A stretch of 64,000 bases of DNA. Origin: Arthrobacter sp. FW305-BF8. GTDB lineage: Bacteria > Actinomycetota > Actinomycetes > Actinomycetales > Micrococcaceae. This document shows positions 1-8,988 of the stretch, piece by piece. The position numbers and the translations under genes are program-made. Numbering within the stretch: the stretch's first letter is position 1; each line of letters starts with the position of its first letter. Location of the stretch: contig NZ_CP084561.1 of assembly GCF_021789315.1 (NCBI RefSeq), forward strand, positions 4,650,001 to 4,714,000, read 5' to 3'. The notes beneath the pieces were generated by a model. The model was not told where the DNA came from. It saw only the letters and a list, made by a program, of their open reading frames with translations, and did no database searches.

Positions 1-273
1 CATCCCGCCCCACGGTCCCAGCAGAAGCGATGGCAGGAACTGCAGCGCCACGGTGAACCCGACGGCGGTGACGGAGCCGGAGAGCTGGAGCACCAGCCAG
101 TCCTGGGCGATCCGCTGCATCCAGATGGCTATGACGGCAATGAAGTGGCCCATGGCGAAGAGACGGAAGTTGGGAACCCGGAGTGAGATGAAGGTGTGAC
201 GCCACGGAAGGCGTTCACTGACGACGGCGACGGGCTGGGTGACGGTGGCCAGTGGCGGCGGTGGGGGTGTCAC
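1..273 (-). CDS. MFS transporter, N-terminal part (cut by window edge)
   Basis: The reverse strand encodes 91 residues from a GTG at 273, preceded by AGGA at a usual distance. After a proline-rich cytosolic start, the residues LRVPNFRLF and the following helix and amphipathic stretch (WMQRIAQDWLVL) are typical of the first segment of EntS-like MFS exporters (MFS_3 type), which export siderophores, drugs or other small molecules by proton antiport. The rest of the gene is outside the window. It diverges from the LysR gene at 405, so that regulator may control it. The substrate cannot be told from this fragment. Confidence 0.75.
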   Translation of the reverse strand, partial: MTPPPPPLATVTQPVAVVSERLPWRHTFISLRVPNFRLFAMGHFIAVIAIWMQRIAQDWLVLQLSGSVTAVGFTVALQFLPSLLLGPWGGM

Positions 274-404
274 AGGAGTTCCTCAGGTCAGCGGGCCGGC
301 GGGGATGCCCTCAACGCTATGGCGCACACCTTCAATTGTGGAAGACTATTGCTCCTATAACTATCATTGCCCAACGTAATGACTGCCCGGCGGAAGGAGG
401 ACGC

Positions 405-1259
405 ATGTTCGAACCGGCCCAGCTCAGGTCCTTCCTGGCCGTTGCCGAAACGTTGAGCTTCACCAAGGCAGCAGAACGCCTGGGCCTGGCCCAGCCGACG
501 GTTAGCCAGCACGTCCGCAAGCTCGAGGTCGCGGCCAAGCGGAGGCTCATCAGCCGGGACACGAGGGACGTCAGGCTGACGGACAACGGCGATGCCATGG
601 CCGGCTTCGCCCGCAGCATCCTCGCGGCCCACGATGCCGCGGCCCGCTACTTTTCCGGCTCCGCCATGCGCGGGCGGCTGCGCTTCGGAACCGCGGACGA
701 CCTCGCGATCACCGGCCTGCCGCGCATCCTGCGCGAGTTCCGGCAGATCTACCCGCAAATCAACCTTGAGCTCACCGTCGGCCAGAGCGACCAGCTGTAC
801 AAGCGCCTTAATTCCGGCCAGCTGGACCTCGTGTTCGTGAAGTGGGTTGCCGGCGCGAAGGACGGCACTGTGGTCCAGCACGACACCTTTTCCTGGGTAG
901 GACTCGAACAGACCGCACTCGAGCCGGGCCATCCGGTGCCGCTGATCGCCTATCCCGCACCCAGCCTGAGCCGCAAGCTTGCCATCGACGCGCTCGAATC
1001 CGTGGGCCGGACCTGGCGCATCACGTGCACCACCAAGCAGATCAGCGGCGTTCTGGCGGCAGTCCGCGCCGGCATCGGGGTGGCCGTGATGCCGTCCTCA
1101 CTGGTGCCCGAGGACCTGAAAATCATCACCCGCCGCTTCGAACTGCCGCCGGTGGGCGACGTCGATTTCACGCTGATCAGGAACCCGCTGGCGAACGCCG
1201 CAGTCATCGACGCCCTGACCCAGGCCATCATGGGAAGAACCCTCAAGAAGCCTGTTTGA
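405..1259 (+). CDS. LysR-family transcriptional regulator
   Basis: A 284-residue protein, normal for LysR regulators. Residues 1-60 form the winged helix-turn-helix (QLRSFLAVAETLSFTKAAER, then GLAQPTVSQHVRKLE), and residues from about 90 to the end form the periplasmic-binding-like effector domain. The ATG at 405 was chosen because AAGGAGG lies 5 bases upstream; a longer open frame from 252 lacks this and would overlap the divergent MFS gene. Position and orientation suggest control of that exporter gene, but no operator was defined. The effector is unknown. Confidence 0.9.
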   Translation: MFEPAQLRSFLAVAETLSFTKAAERLGLAQPTVSQHVRKLEVAAKRRLISRDTRDVRLTDNGDAMAGFARSILAAHDAAARYFSGSAMRGRLRFGTADDLAITGLPRILREFRQIYPQINLELTVGQSDQLYKRLNSGQLDLVFVKWVAGAKDGTVVQHDTFSWVGLEQTALEPGHPVPLIAYPAPSLSRKLAIDALESVGRTWRITCTTKQISGVLAAVRAGIGVAVMPSSLVPEDLKIITRRFELPPVGDVDFTLIRNPLANAAVIDALTQAIMGRTLKKPV

Positions 1260-1417
1260 GCCAGCCGGGACCGGGGTACGGAAGCAAAATGATTGATAAC
1301 GGTTCGCAGCTGGCCTATGCTGTGACTGTTGCGGTCATGCAGCGGCCGATAACACGCACAGGTTTCGATAACGAACATGCTTGGTAATGACGCCCGCGTG
1401 TTCGGGATAGGTACGCC

Positions 1418-1672
1418 GTGACCACAGCCGCAAACCCCCGCTATACCCGCCACTCCATGCCCCTGGACGCCGAATATGTCGGCCAGCCCAACTGCGAAAA
1501 ATGCGGAACAGACGAGTTCATCTACCTTGAGTCTTTCGTGCCGCCCAAGCACCGCCAGGACGGCAGCGTCCGGAAACTGGGCGAAGTCGCGTACACCTGC
1601 ACGCGCTGCGAGGACTTTTCCGCACACAGCGTTCCCGCGTCGTGGGCTCCACCCGGCTGGTATCTGGGCTAA
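1418..1672 (+). CDS. small zinc-ribbon-like hypothetical protein
   Basis: An 84-residue protein starting at GTG 1418. It carries CEKC near residue 27 and CTRC near residue 60, two CxxC knuckles that would form one zinc ribbon, and it ends in an aromatic, proline-rich tail (WAPPGWYLG). No catalytic domain is visible. It could bind nucleic acid or a protein partner; I do not recognise a characterised family. A strong terminator follows at 1687. The paired cysteines and compact length make a real gene likely. Confidence 0.7.
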   Translation: MTTAANPRYTRHSMPLDAEYVGQPNCEKCGTDEFIYLESFVPPKHRQDGSVRKLGEVAYTCTRCEDFSAHSVPASWAPPGWYLG

Positions 1673-1686
1673 GCAGCAAACACAAC

Positions 1687-1723
1687 AGAACGGGCGGGCG
1701 CCTTATGGGTGCCCGCCCGTTCT
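1687..1723. terminator. strong hairpin between convergent genes
   Basis: A 16-bp stem (one G.T pair) with a 5-base loop stands just after the small zinc-ribbon gene and before the 3' end of putA on the other strand. It can end transcription from either side; there is no long T run. Confidence 0.75.
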
Positions 1724-1739
1724 GCTGCCTGCCCCGCTG

Positions 1740-1793
1740 GATCAGCGAGACTCTAGGTCAGCAAGACTCTAGATCAGCAAGACTCTAGATCAG
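1740..1793. repeat. 16-bp tandem repeat running through the putA stop codon
   Basis: Three nearly identical 16-bp units (1740-1755, 1756-1771, 1772-1787; core AGCAAGACTCTA) and the start of a fourth. The putA stop codon (1785-1787 on the reverse strand) lies in the third unit, so each unit carries a copy of the CTGATCTAG-like end of putA. Confidence 0.85.
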
Positions 1794-4700
1794 TGCATCG
1801 GAGAGGTGGTTCGGCGTGCCGAACCGGTGCGCCGTGATGCTGACAGCCTGCTCGTGCAGGAACGGCAGCAGCTCAATACGGCCGGCTTCCGTCACCTCGT
1901 GGGCGTAGATGGCGAGGTCCGGACGGCCGCCGGTCGCCTCGGCCAGGTCAGCTGCGGAGCCGCCGATCAGGCGGATGCGTCCGCCGGACAGCTTGCCCGC
2001 CGCGGCGAGACGTCCCGCGGATGCCAGCCACTCGGCGTCGTTCTCCACCGTCACGGCGATGTCCAGCCCGGTGAGCACGGAACGCAGCTGGGCCGGAAGC
2101 TCGACGCCGGAGGAGACAGTGAGCGGGGCAGCGGCCAGCACGCCGGCGCCTACTGTCCGGACGAGGGCCCGGAGGGACCCGCCGTCGGACAGCCGGACGG
2201 TGACCGGCAGCGCACGGTAGCGGAAAATGTTCCGCTCTGCGCTCAGGCCCGAGACGTCCTTGGCGGTGCCGAATTCGTCCGCCCAGGCAAGGGCGTCGGA
2301 ACCGAGCGCCCGCTGGAGGGCCTCAACGTCAGCAGTGCTGAGTTCGCCCTTCACGGCGTCCACGAGCCGCTGCACCCGGCGGTTGGCGATGCCCGCCGAA
2401 GCGCCCTGGGTGCTCTCGGTGCTGGTCCAGTCACCAAGGCCGGCGAGGTAATTGGGGCCGCCCGCCTTGGTGCCGGCGCCAACTGCCGACTTCTTCCAGC
2501 CGCCGAACGGCTGGCGCTGCACGATGGCACCGGTGATGCCGCGGTTGATGTAGAGGTTGCCGGCCTGGATGGTGTCCAGCCACAGCCCCAGCTCATCCGT
2601 ATTAAGGGAATGCAGACCGGCGGTCAAGCCGTACTCGATCTGGTCCTGGATGGCGATGGCCTCTTCCAGGGTGTCCGCGGTCATGACGCCGAGGACGGGA
2701 CCGAAGAACTCGGTCAGGTGGAAGTAGGATCCGCGCTTGACGCCGTAACGCACGCCCGGGCTCCAGAGCCGGCCGGTCTCGTCCAGCTTCTTGGGCTCAA
2801 CGGCCCAGTTCTCGCCCTCGCCGAGGGTGGTCAGCGCGTTGAGCAGCTTACCCTTCGCCGGCTCAATGATCGGGCCCATCTGGCTGGTGGGGTCCTCCGG
2901 GTAACCAACCTTCAGGGAGGTGACGGCGTCGATCAGCTGGTTGTGGAACCGCTTGGACTTGGCAACCGAGCCCACCAGGATCACCAGGGAGGCGGCGGAG
3001 CACTTCTGTCCGGCGTGGCCGAAGGCCGAGTAGGCAACGTCCTTCGCGGCCAGGTCCAGGTCCGCGCTCGGGGTGACGATGATGGCGTTCTTGCCGCTGG
3101 TCTCCGCGAGCAGCGGCAGGTCCTTGCGGAAGGAGCGGAACAGCTCGGCGGTCTCGTAGCCGCCGGTCAGGATCACGCGGTCCACGGCCGGGTGGGAGAT
3201 CAGCTGCTGGCCGAGCTCGCGTTCGCCCAGCTGGACCATGGTGAGCACGTCGCGGGGCACGCCGGCTTCCCACAGCGCCTCAATCATCACGGCACCGCTG
3301 CGGCGGGCCTGCTTGGCAGGCTTGATCACGACGGCGGAGCCGGCGGCGAGTGCCGCGAGCGTGGAACCGGCGGGGATGGCCACCGGGAAGTTCCACGGCG
3401 GGGTGACCACGGTGAGCTTCGCCGGAACGAAGGTGGCGCCGTCAACCTGGTCCAGCTTGCGGGCGGACTCGGCGTAGTAGTGGGCGAAGTCCACGGCCTC
3501 GCTGACCTCGGGGTCGCCCTGGTCGATGGTCTTGCCGGTCTCGCTGGCCATGACCTCAAGCAGGTCGGCGCGGCGGGCCTCGAGGGCGTCGCCGGCGCGG
3601 TGCAGGATCTCGGCACGCTCGGCGCCGGACAGCGCACCCCATGCCTTGCCCTTTTCGACGGCCGTGGCAATCACGGTGTTGAGGGTGTCCGCGTCGGTGA
3701 TGGTGGCGGCTTCAACGGAGGCGTTGCCCAGGGTCGACGCCGCGACGCGGTCCAGGATGGCCCGGCCCCAGTCGCGGTTGGCCGGCAGGGACGGGTCCGT
3801 GTCCGGAGTGTTGTGGAAGCCGGTGCGGGGCATCAGCTCTGCCGGCTGGCTGCGGTTCTGCAGGCGATTGGGCGGCGGCACCTCGTCGTCGAGCTCTTCC
3901 AGGGAGGACAGGAAGCGCTGCTTTTCGCGTTCGAAGAGCCCCTCGTTTTCGCTGAGTTCGAAGACGGCCGACATGAAGTTTTCCTGGCTGGCACCCTCTT
4001 CGAGGCGGCGGATCAGGTAGGCGATGGCGACGTCGAATTCGGCCGGGTGCACCACAGGCGTGTAGAGCAGCAGGGAGCCGACGTCCTTCTTAACCGCCTC
4101 AGCCTGGCCCTGTGCCATGCCGAGCAGCATCTCGAATTCGATACTCTGCTGTGCGGTATCCGCGATGCCGCGCTGCTTGGCCAGCAGCCAGGCGAAGGCA
4201 ATGTCGAACAGGTTGTGCCCGGCGACGCCGATGCGGATGTTGCCGATCCGGTCCGGGTGCAGCGCGTAGTTGATGACGCGCTTGTAGTTGATGTCCGAGT
4301 CCAGCTTGGTGCCCCACGTGGCCAGCGGCCAGTCGTGCAGCGAGGCTTCTACCTGCTCCATGGGAAGGTTGGCGCCCTTGACCACGCGGACCTTGATGGC
4401 CGCGCCGCCGTCAGCGCGGCGCGCGGCAGCCCATTCCTGCAGCCGGATCATGGCGGCGAGGGCGTCCGGGAGGTAGGCCTGGAGCACGATGCCGGCTTCC
4501 AGGTTCTTGAACTCGGGCTTGTCCAGGATCCGGGTGAAGACCGCGATGGTCATGTCCAGGTCCTTGTACTCCTCCATATCCAGGTTGATGAACTTGTTCT
4601 TTTGCCCGGCGGCGGAGTAGGAAGCGGCGCGGGCGAACAGTGGCGTGAGCTTCTCGACGACGTGCTCCACGGCCTCGTCGAAGGCCCAGGCCGAGTGCGG

Positions 4701-5333
4701 GGCCACAGTGGAGGACACCTTGATGGAAACGTAATCCACGTCCGGGCGGGCCAGCAGGGTGTGCGTTCCCTCGAGCCGGCGTGAGGCCTCGTGCTCACCG
4801 AGCACGGCCTCGCCGAGCAGGTTCACGTTGAGCTTGATGCCGTCCTTGCGGATCTTGGCGATGGCCGGGCCCAGCTTGGAGTCGGTGGCGTCAACGATGA
4901 GGTGGCCCACCATTTCGCGGAGGACCTTGCGGGCCACAGGGATGACAACCTGCGGCAGGACCGGTGCCATGCGACCGCCCAGCTGGACAGCGCTGCGCAT
5001 GTACCAGGGCAGGAAGGCGGGAACCTTCGGGGCGAGGGCGGCGAGGTTGCGGGCGGCGACGTTCAGGTCCTCGGGACGGACCACGCCGTCGACGAAGCCC
5101 ACGGTGAAGTCCAGCCCGTTCGGGTCCTTCAGGACGCCGGCGAGCTGCTCTGCGGAAGCGTCCACGGGCATCTTGGCGGCTTCGGTCAGCCAGCGGCGAA
5201 CGAGGGCAATTGCGTCAGTGGCCAGGGCGGTCGCTTCGGCGACGTCGGACCCTGCCGAGGGGGTGGCGACGGCGCCGGCTGCAGCGGCGTCCTTGCCTGC
5301 CTGCACGCGGTGATCCGTGGCGGTGTTGGTCAT
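1785..5333 (-). CDS. putA: bifunctional proline dehydrogenase / glutamate semialdehyde dehydrogenase
   Basis: A 1182-residue enzyme that oxidises proline to glutamate in two steps: FAD-dependent proline dehydrogenase, then NAD-dependent P5C (glutamate semialdehyde) dehydrogenase. The N-terminal half holds the PRODH barrel (RVVKGANLP near residue 316, RIGVAGHN near 365). The C-terminal half is an aldehyde dehydrogenase, with PPWNFPVAIP near 646, the LLAETSGKNA glutamate motif near 740 and the catalytic cysteine in GQKCSAAS at residue 778. There is no N-terminal ribbon-helix-helix domain, so it is not a self-regulating PutA of the E. coli type. The start has GAGGAAA upstream. The permease at 5712 is transcribed in the same direction upstream and could supply substrate (inference). 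Confidence 0.97.
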   Translation of the reverse strand: MTNTATDHRVQAGKDAAAAGAVATPSAGSDVAEATALATDAIALVRRWLTEAAKMPVDASAEQLAGVLKDPNGLDFTVGFVDGVVRPEDLNVAARNLAALAPKVPAFLPWYMRSAVQLGGRMAPVLPQVVIPVARKVLREMVGHLIVDATDSKLGPAIAKIRKDGIKLNVNLLGEAVLGEHEASRRLEGTHTLLARPDVDYVSIKVSSTVAPHSAWAFDEAVEHVVEKLTPLFARAASYSAAGQKNKFINLDMEEYKDLDMTIAVFTRILDKPEFKNLEAGIVLQAYLPDALAAMIRLQEWAAARRADGGAAIKVRVVKGANLPMEQVEASLHDWPLATWGTKLDSDINYKRVINYALHPDRIGNIRIGVAGHNLFDIAFAWLLAKQRGIADTAQQSIEFEMLLGMAQGQAEAVKKDVGSLLLYTPVVHPAEFDVAIAYLIRRLEEGASQENFMSAVFELSENEGLFEREKQRFLSSLEELDDEVPPPNRLQNRSQPAELMPRTGFHNTPDTDPSLPANRDWGRAILDRVAASTLGNASVEAATITDADTLNTVIATAVEKGKAWGALSGAERAEILHRAGDALEARRADLLEVMASETGKTIDQGDPEVSEAVDFAHYYAESARKLDQVDGATFVPAKLTVVTPPWNFPVAIPAGSTLAALAAGSAVVIKPAKQARRSGAVMIEALWEAGVPRDVLTMVQLGERELGQQLISHPAVDRVILTGGYETAELFRSFRKDLPLLAETSGKNAIIVTPSADLDLAAKDVAYSAFGHAGQKCSAASLVILVGSVAKSKRFHNQLIDAVTSLKVGYPEDPTSQMGPIIEPAKGKLLNALTTLGEGENWAVEPKKLDETGRLWSPGVRYGVKRGSYFHLTEFFGPVLGVMTADTLEEAIAIQDQIEYGLTAGLHSLNTDELGLWLDTIQAGNLYINRGITGAIVQRQPFGGWKKSAVGAGTKAGGPNYLAGLGDWTSTESTQGASAGIANRRVQRLVDAVKGELSTADVEALQRALGSDALAWADEFGTAKDVSGLSAERNIFRYRALPVTVRLSDGGSLRALVRTVGAGVLAAAPLTVSSGVELPAQLRSVLTGLDIAVTVENDAEWLASAGRLAAAGKLSGGRIRLIGGSAADLAEATGGRPDLAIYAHEVTEAGRIELLPFLHEQAVSITAHRFGTPNHLSDALI

Positions 5334-5392
5334 GGCTTTCCTCGTTCTTTCAGTGCGATGTGATCGTCTTATTCATCAGTATGAGCCTCGCG

Positions 5393-5410
5393 TCGCTTAA
5401 GATAAAGCGA
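5393..5410. promoter_or_regulatory. candidate operator upstream of putA
   Basis: A perfect inverted repeat, TCGCTT-N6-AAGCGA, lies 60-77 bases before the putA start in an unusually AT-rich stretch. Position and symmetry suit a regulator site for proline induction; the regulator is unknown. Confidence 0.4.
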
Positions 5411-5524
5411 TCTTTCCTTAGCAATACGCGTTAGGAATACCGATCGTTCTGGAATCCCGCCAGCCACCCGCGAGTAGAGCCGCCCGGCCCCGCCTTGGAG
5501 GTGCGCACGCGTCGTCGAAATCCC

Positions 5525-5645
5525 CGCAGGACGTGAGGACGCGTCGAGGGAAACACCGCAGGACGTGAGGACGCGTTGAAGGCCTCGAACCCTCCCTCAG
5601 CTTTCGCCGCCAAAACCCCAACGCGTCCTCAGCTCTCGCCGCTTA
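5525..5645. repeat. dispersed 32-bp-period intergenic repeat, locus A
   Basis: Two direct copies of TGAGGACGCGTYG start at 5534 and 5566, exactly 32 bases apart. Two inverted copies (CCTCAGCTYTCGCCGC) start at 5595 and 5627, again 32 apart. Together they could fold into one long hairpin. The 378-bp gap between the permease and putA (5334-5711) otherwise holds the putA upstream region and the permease terminator. Related copies are at 21087 and 47350. Confidence 0.75.
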
Positions 5646-5653
5646 AACCAAAA

Positions 5654-5681
5654 CCCTCCCGTACCTTGGGGCGCGGGAGGG
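5654..5681 (-). terminator. terminator of the amino-acid permease gene
   Basis: An 8-bp GC stem (CCCTCCCG / CGGGAGGG) with a 12-base loop, 31 bases after the permease stop. On the reverse strand it is followed by TTTTGGTTT, as expected of an intrinsic terminator. Confidence 0.7.
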
Positions 5682-5711
5682 CTCGTCGGTGACGCGACAG
5701 AGGTGAACGGG

Positions 5712-7172
5712 CTACACCTGCGTGTGCATCTCCACTGCTTCGTCGTGCCGCGGGCTGTTCGGGTTCATCAGCGAGTGCCGCTTGCCGTAGCCGAAGTAAA
5801 TCACCAGGCCGATCACGAGCCAGATGCCGAAGCGCAGCCAGGTCTCCCAGTGCAGCTGGAACATGAGGAAGGCGGAAGCCAGGACACCAAAGGCGGGGAC
5901 CACCGGCATCAGCGGCAGGCGGAAGGTCCGGGGCGCCTCCGGCTTGGTGTAGCGGAAGATGATGACGGAAACGCAGACCACGACGAACGCGGCGAGGATG
6001 CCGATGTTGGTGAGGTCGGCGACGGCCTTGATGGGGAACACGCCGGCCAGCAGCGCCGAGGCGATGCCGCCGATCCAGGTCACGCGCTGCGGCGTACCGT
6101 GCCGGTCCGTCTTCGAGAACCAGCCGGGGAGAAGGCCGTCGCGGCTCATGGAGAACCACACGCGGGTGACGCCGAGAAGGAACGTGAGCATCACGGTGAG
6201 GATGGACAGCACGGCGAAAACGGAGATGATGGTGGCGATGACGGGAAGGCCGACACCCTGGAACGCCGACGCGAAGCCAGCGGCGGGATCGATGTCCTTG
6301 TAGTTCTGCATGCCGGTGAGCACGAGGGTTGCGGCAACGTAGAGCAGCATGGCGATGATGAGGGACAGGATGATCGCCTTGGGCATGTGCTTCTTGCCAT
6401 CGGTCGCCTCTTCGGCCGCAGTGCTCATGGCGTCGTACCCGAACACGGCGAAGAACACGGTGGCCGAGCCCGCCAGGACCGGTCCGAAGCCGCTGGGCAT
6501 GAACGGGTTGAAGTTTTGGGTGTTGATGTAGAAGACGCCCAGCCCGATGATGAACAGGATCAGGACAACCTTGATGGCAACGGCAATCAGTTCGAAGCGG
6601 CCGAAAGTCTTGGTGCCGCGCGAGAGGATCCAGGTGACCAGCAGGCAGACAAGGATGGCGGGAATGTTGATGATGCCGCCCTTGCCCTCATCCATGGTGG
6701 AGGTCATCCAATCGGGCATGTGGATACCGATGCCGGACAGGAAGGCGTCGAAGTAGCCGGAGATGCCGATGGCCACCACGGCCACGATGGCGATGTACTC
6801 CAGCAGCAGGTCCCAACCGATGAACCAGCCGATGATTTCGCCCAGTGCCACGTAGCCGTAGGTGTACGCCGAGCCTGCACGCGGGATCATGCCCGCAAAC
6901 TCTGCGTAGGAGAGCGCCGCGGCAGCCGAGGCCAGTCCGGCGATCAGGAAGGAAATGAGCACCGCAGGCCCGACGCCGGGCGTATCGGCACTGCCGTGCG
7001 CCACAAGGCCGGCCAGCGAAAAGATGCCCACGCCGATGATGCCGCCGACGCCGATGGCGGTCAGCTGCCACAGCCCGAGGGACTTGAACAAGCCGCTGTG
7101 CTTGTTCTCTACTTCGATGTCGTCAATGGGCTTGCGCCTCAAAATTGACTGCGATGGATCTGTTGTACTCAT
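5712..7172 (-). CDS. APC-superfamily amino-acid permease (CAT-like)
   Basis: A 486-residue inner-membrane transporter with about 12-13 hydrophobic segments. The first helix carries the APC signature IGVGGIIGVGIFSLAG near residue 45, and GYDAMSTAAEE near residue 245 is the conserved helix-6/7 region of cationic amino-acid transporters. The ATG at 7172 has AGGAG five bases upstream; an upstream in-frame ATG at 7229 lacks a site. It sits beside putA, so uptake of proline or another amino acid for catabolism is plausible but not shown. A divergent LysR gene and an ATGCAA-N6-TTGCAT palindrome lie in its upstream region. Confidence 0.92.
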   Translation of the reverse strand: MSTTDPSQSILRRKPIDDIEVENKHSGLFKSLGLWQLTAIGVGGIIGVGIFSLAGLVAHGSADTPGVGPAVLISFLIAGLASAAAALSYAEFAGMIPRAGSAYTYGYVALGEIIGWFIGWDLLLEYIAIVAVVAIGISGYFDAFLSGIGIHMPDWMTSTMDEGKGGIINIPAILVCLLVTWILSRGTKTFGRFELIAVAIKVVLILFIIGLGVFYINTQNFNPFMPSGFGPVLAGSATVFFAVFGYDAMSTAAEEATDGKKHMPKAIILSLIIAMLLYVAATLVLTGMQNYKDIDPAAGFASAFQGVGLPVIATIISVFAVLSILTVMLTFLLGVTRVWFSMSRDGLLPGWFSKTDRHGTPQRVTWIGGIASALLAGVFPIKAVADLTNIGILAAFVVVCVSVIIFRYTKPEAPRTFRLPLMPVVPAFGVLASAFLMFQLHWETWLRFGIWLVIGLVIYFGYGKRHSLMNPNSPRHDEAVEMHTQV

Positions 7173-7239
7173 CGGGACTCCTGCGTAGGTGCGGCCCCAC
7201 CATTTCGCCCTGTGATGGGGGTAACTCAATCTGTTTAGT

Positions 7240-7257
7240 ATGCAAGCAGTGTTGCAT
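7240..7257. promoter_or_regulatory. palindromic operator between permease and LysR genes
   Basis: ATGCAA-N6-TTGCAT is a perfect 18-bp inverted repeat in the 157-bp AT-rich divergent gap, followed at 7266 by another half-like GTGCATAC. It is the natural candidate for the site of the LysR protein encoded at 7330. Confidence 0.5.
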
Positions 7258-7329
7258 TAGATAAAGTGCATACTTCTAACCAGTATTCATTAGTCCAACT
7301 ATTCAGTTGTGCAACCCAAGGAACAGCCC

Positions 7330-8349
7330 ATGCTTGATGTCCGCCGGTTGAGGCTGCTCCGCGAGCTGAAGATCCGGGGCACGCTCGCCGAGGTGGCAGC
7401 AGCCCTGCAGTACAGTCCTTCCTCAGTGTCCCAACAACTGGCCCTGCTTGAGAAGGAAGTAGGGGTGGAACTGCTCAGGAAAACCGGCCGCCGCGTGCAG
7501 CTGACCCCGCAGGCCGAGGTTCTGGTGGCGCATACAGCACACTTGCTGGAAACCCTGGAGCAGGCCGAGGCAGACCTGGCCGCCTCCCTGACCACCGTCT
7601 CGGGAACCGTGCGGATCGCCGTCTTCCAGTCCGCGGCACTGGCGCTTATGCCGGACGCGCTGACGCGCCTCTCCGCGACCTACCCCGAGGTCCGGATCGA
7701 AATGACACAGCGCGAGCCCGAGACGGCGCTGCATGAGACGTGGGCCCGTGACTTCGACCTGGTCATCGCCGAGCAGTACCCCGGCCACGCAGCGCCCCGC
7801 TACCCCGAGCTGGACCGTGTCCGCCTCACGAGTGACGCCATCCGCCTCGCGGTGCCGCCGGCCGCTGAGGGCAGGGCGAAAGTCGACTCGCTAGCGGACA
7901 CAGCCGAGATGCCCTGGGTGATGGAACCTCGTGGTGCGGCTTCACGCCACTGGGCGGAACAGGCCTGCCGGAGTGCAGGCTTCGAGCCCGACGTCCGCTT
8001 CGAAACAGCTGACCTCCAGGCCCAGATCCGCCTGATCGAGTCGGGGAACGCCGTCGCCCTGATGCCGGATCTGGTGTGGACCGGCCGGGGCACAACGGCC
8101 CAACTGCTGGATCTTCCCGGCAAGCCCCGGCGTACGGTCTTCACCTCCGTGCGGCGCTCCGGCGCGCAGCGGCCCGCCATCCTCGCGGCCCGCGAAATCC
8201 TTGCCTCCACCGCCGCTACCATTGCGGCTGCCCAGGAAATCGATACCGGAGCCGACGCCTCCGGCGCCCCGGCGGGAGCAGGAACCGCCGCGGCAGAGGC
8301 AACAGCAGAAGGACCAGCAGCCGCCAGAGAAGGCGGAGAAGCGGTCTAG
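7330..8349 (+). CDS. LysR-family transcriptional regulator
   Basis: A 339-residue protein. The winged helix-turn-helix covers residues 1-60 (LRLLRELKIRGTLAEVAAAL, then SPSSVSQQLALLEKE), and the effector-binding domain covers roughly 90-300. The last 40 residues are alanine- and glutamate-rich low complexity. The ATG at 7330 follows AAGGA by 7 bases; an upstream GTG at 7309 has no such site. It diverges from the amino-acid permease and probably regulates it, with the amino acid or a derivative as effector (inference). Confidence 0.9.
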   Translation: MLDVRRLRLLRELKIRGTLAEVAAALQYSPSSVSQQLALLEKEVGVELLRKTGRRVQLTPQAEVLVAHTAHLLETLEQAEADLAASLTTVSGTVRIAVFQSAALALMPDALTRLSATYPEVRIEMTQREPETALHETWARDFDLVIAEQYPGHAAPRYPELDRVRLTSDAIRLAVPPAAEGRAKVDSLADTAEMPWVMEPRGAASRHWAEQACRSAGFEPDVRFETADLQAQIRLIESGNAVALMPDLVWTGRGTTAQLLDLPGKPRRTVFTSVRRSGAQRPAILAAREILASTAATIAAAQEIDTGADASGAPAGAGTAAAEATAEGPAAAREGGEAV

Positions 8350-8405
8350 CAGATGTTCCCTGGCTCACAGCCAAGCGTTGACGCCGGCGTTAGACTGTTG
8401 ACGTT

Positions 8406-8834
8406 ATGAATCGCACAATGTTTAAGTCCAAAATCCACCGGGCCACTGTCACGCACGCGGACCTGCACTACGTGGGTTCAGTCACCGTTGACCTGGACCT
8501 GCTCGACGCTGCCGACATTTTGCCCGGCGAGCTCGTGGCCATTGTGGACGTCACCAACGGTGCCCGCCTCGAGACCTACACCATCGCCGGCGAGCGTGGT
8601 TCCGGCGTCATCGGGATCAACGGCCCCGCAGCCCATCTGGTGCACGAGAACGACACCGTCATTCTGATCACGTATGCGCAGATGACCACCGACGAAGCGA
8701 AGGCCTACGAACCCAAGGTTGTCCACGTGGACAAGGACAACCGCATCGTCCAGTTGGGCAACGACCCCGCCGAAGGCCTCACCCCCGGGCTGCTGCGGCC
8801 GCCGTTCGCACTCAACAACGCCGCGCTGAGCTAG
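8406..8834 (+). CDS. panD: aspartate 1-decarboxylase proenzyme
   Basis: A 142-residue pyruvoyl enzyme that turns aspartate into beta-alanine for pantothenate and coenzyme A. The self-cleavage pair Gly24-Ser25 lies in DLHYVGSVTVD at exactly the family position, and NGARLETYTI and GINGPAAH follow as expected. Ser25 becomes the pyruvoyl group. No ribosome binding site precedes the ATG; a TAGACT -10-like hexamer ends 9 bases before it, so the mRNA may be leaderless. No other pantothenate gene is adjacent. Confidence 0.96.
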   Translation: MNRTMFKSKIHRATVTHADLHYVGSVTVDLDLLDAADILPGELVAIVDVTNGARLETYTIAGERGSGVIGINGPAAHLVHENDTVILITYAQMTTDEAKAYEPKVVHVDKDNRIVQLGNDPAEGLTPGLLRPPFALNNAALS

Positions 8835-8988
8835 GACCATCGCGCGCGTCCGGCCAGAACGGGCCCGGCACAACGGCGAGATCCATGCCACAAGGCCACC
8901 CGCGGCTGAATAAATCTGATTAGGCTGGGATGGTGGATGCCACCCTCTGCCCTAGCCTGCCCCTGGCGGCAACCCCGTCGGCAAGCCC

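Noticed and set aside
252..404. N-terminal extension of the first LysR protein
   Set aside because: It overlaps the divergent MFS start and lacks a ribosome site; ATG 405 has AAGGAGG.
1806..4784. A 992-residue open frame on the plus strand opposite putA
   Set aside because: It is the GC-rich antisense shadow of putA; composition is glycine/arginine/valine-rich with no domain, and putA is certain.
5525..5645. A CRISPR array
   Set aside because: The 32-bp period is regular, but there are only two units per direction, no invariant repeat with unique spacers, and no cas gene.
5703..7148. A 481-residue open frame opposite the amino-acid permease
   Set aside because: Antisense shadow, rich in His, Asp and Gly from reversed hydrophobic codons; no start signal.
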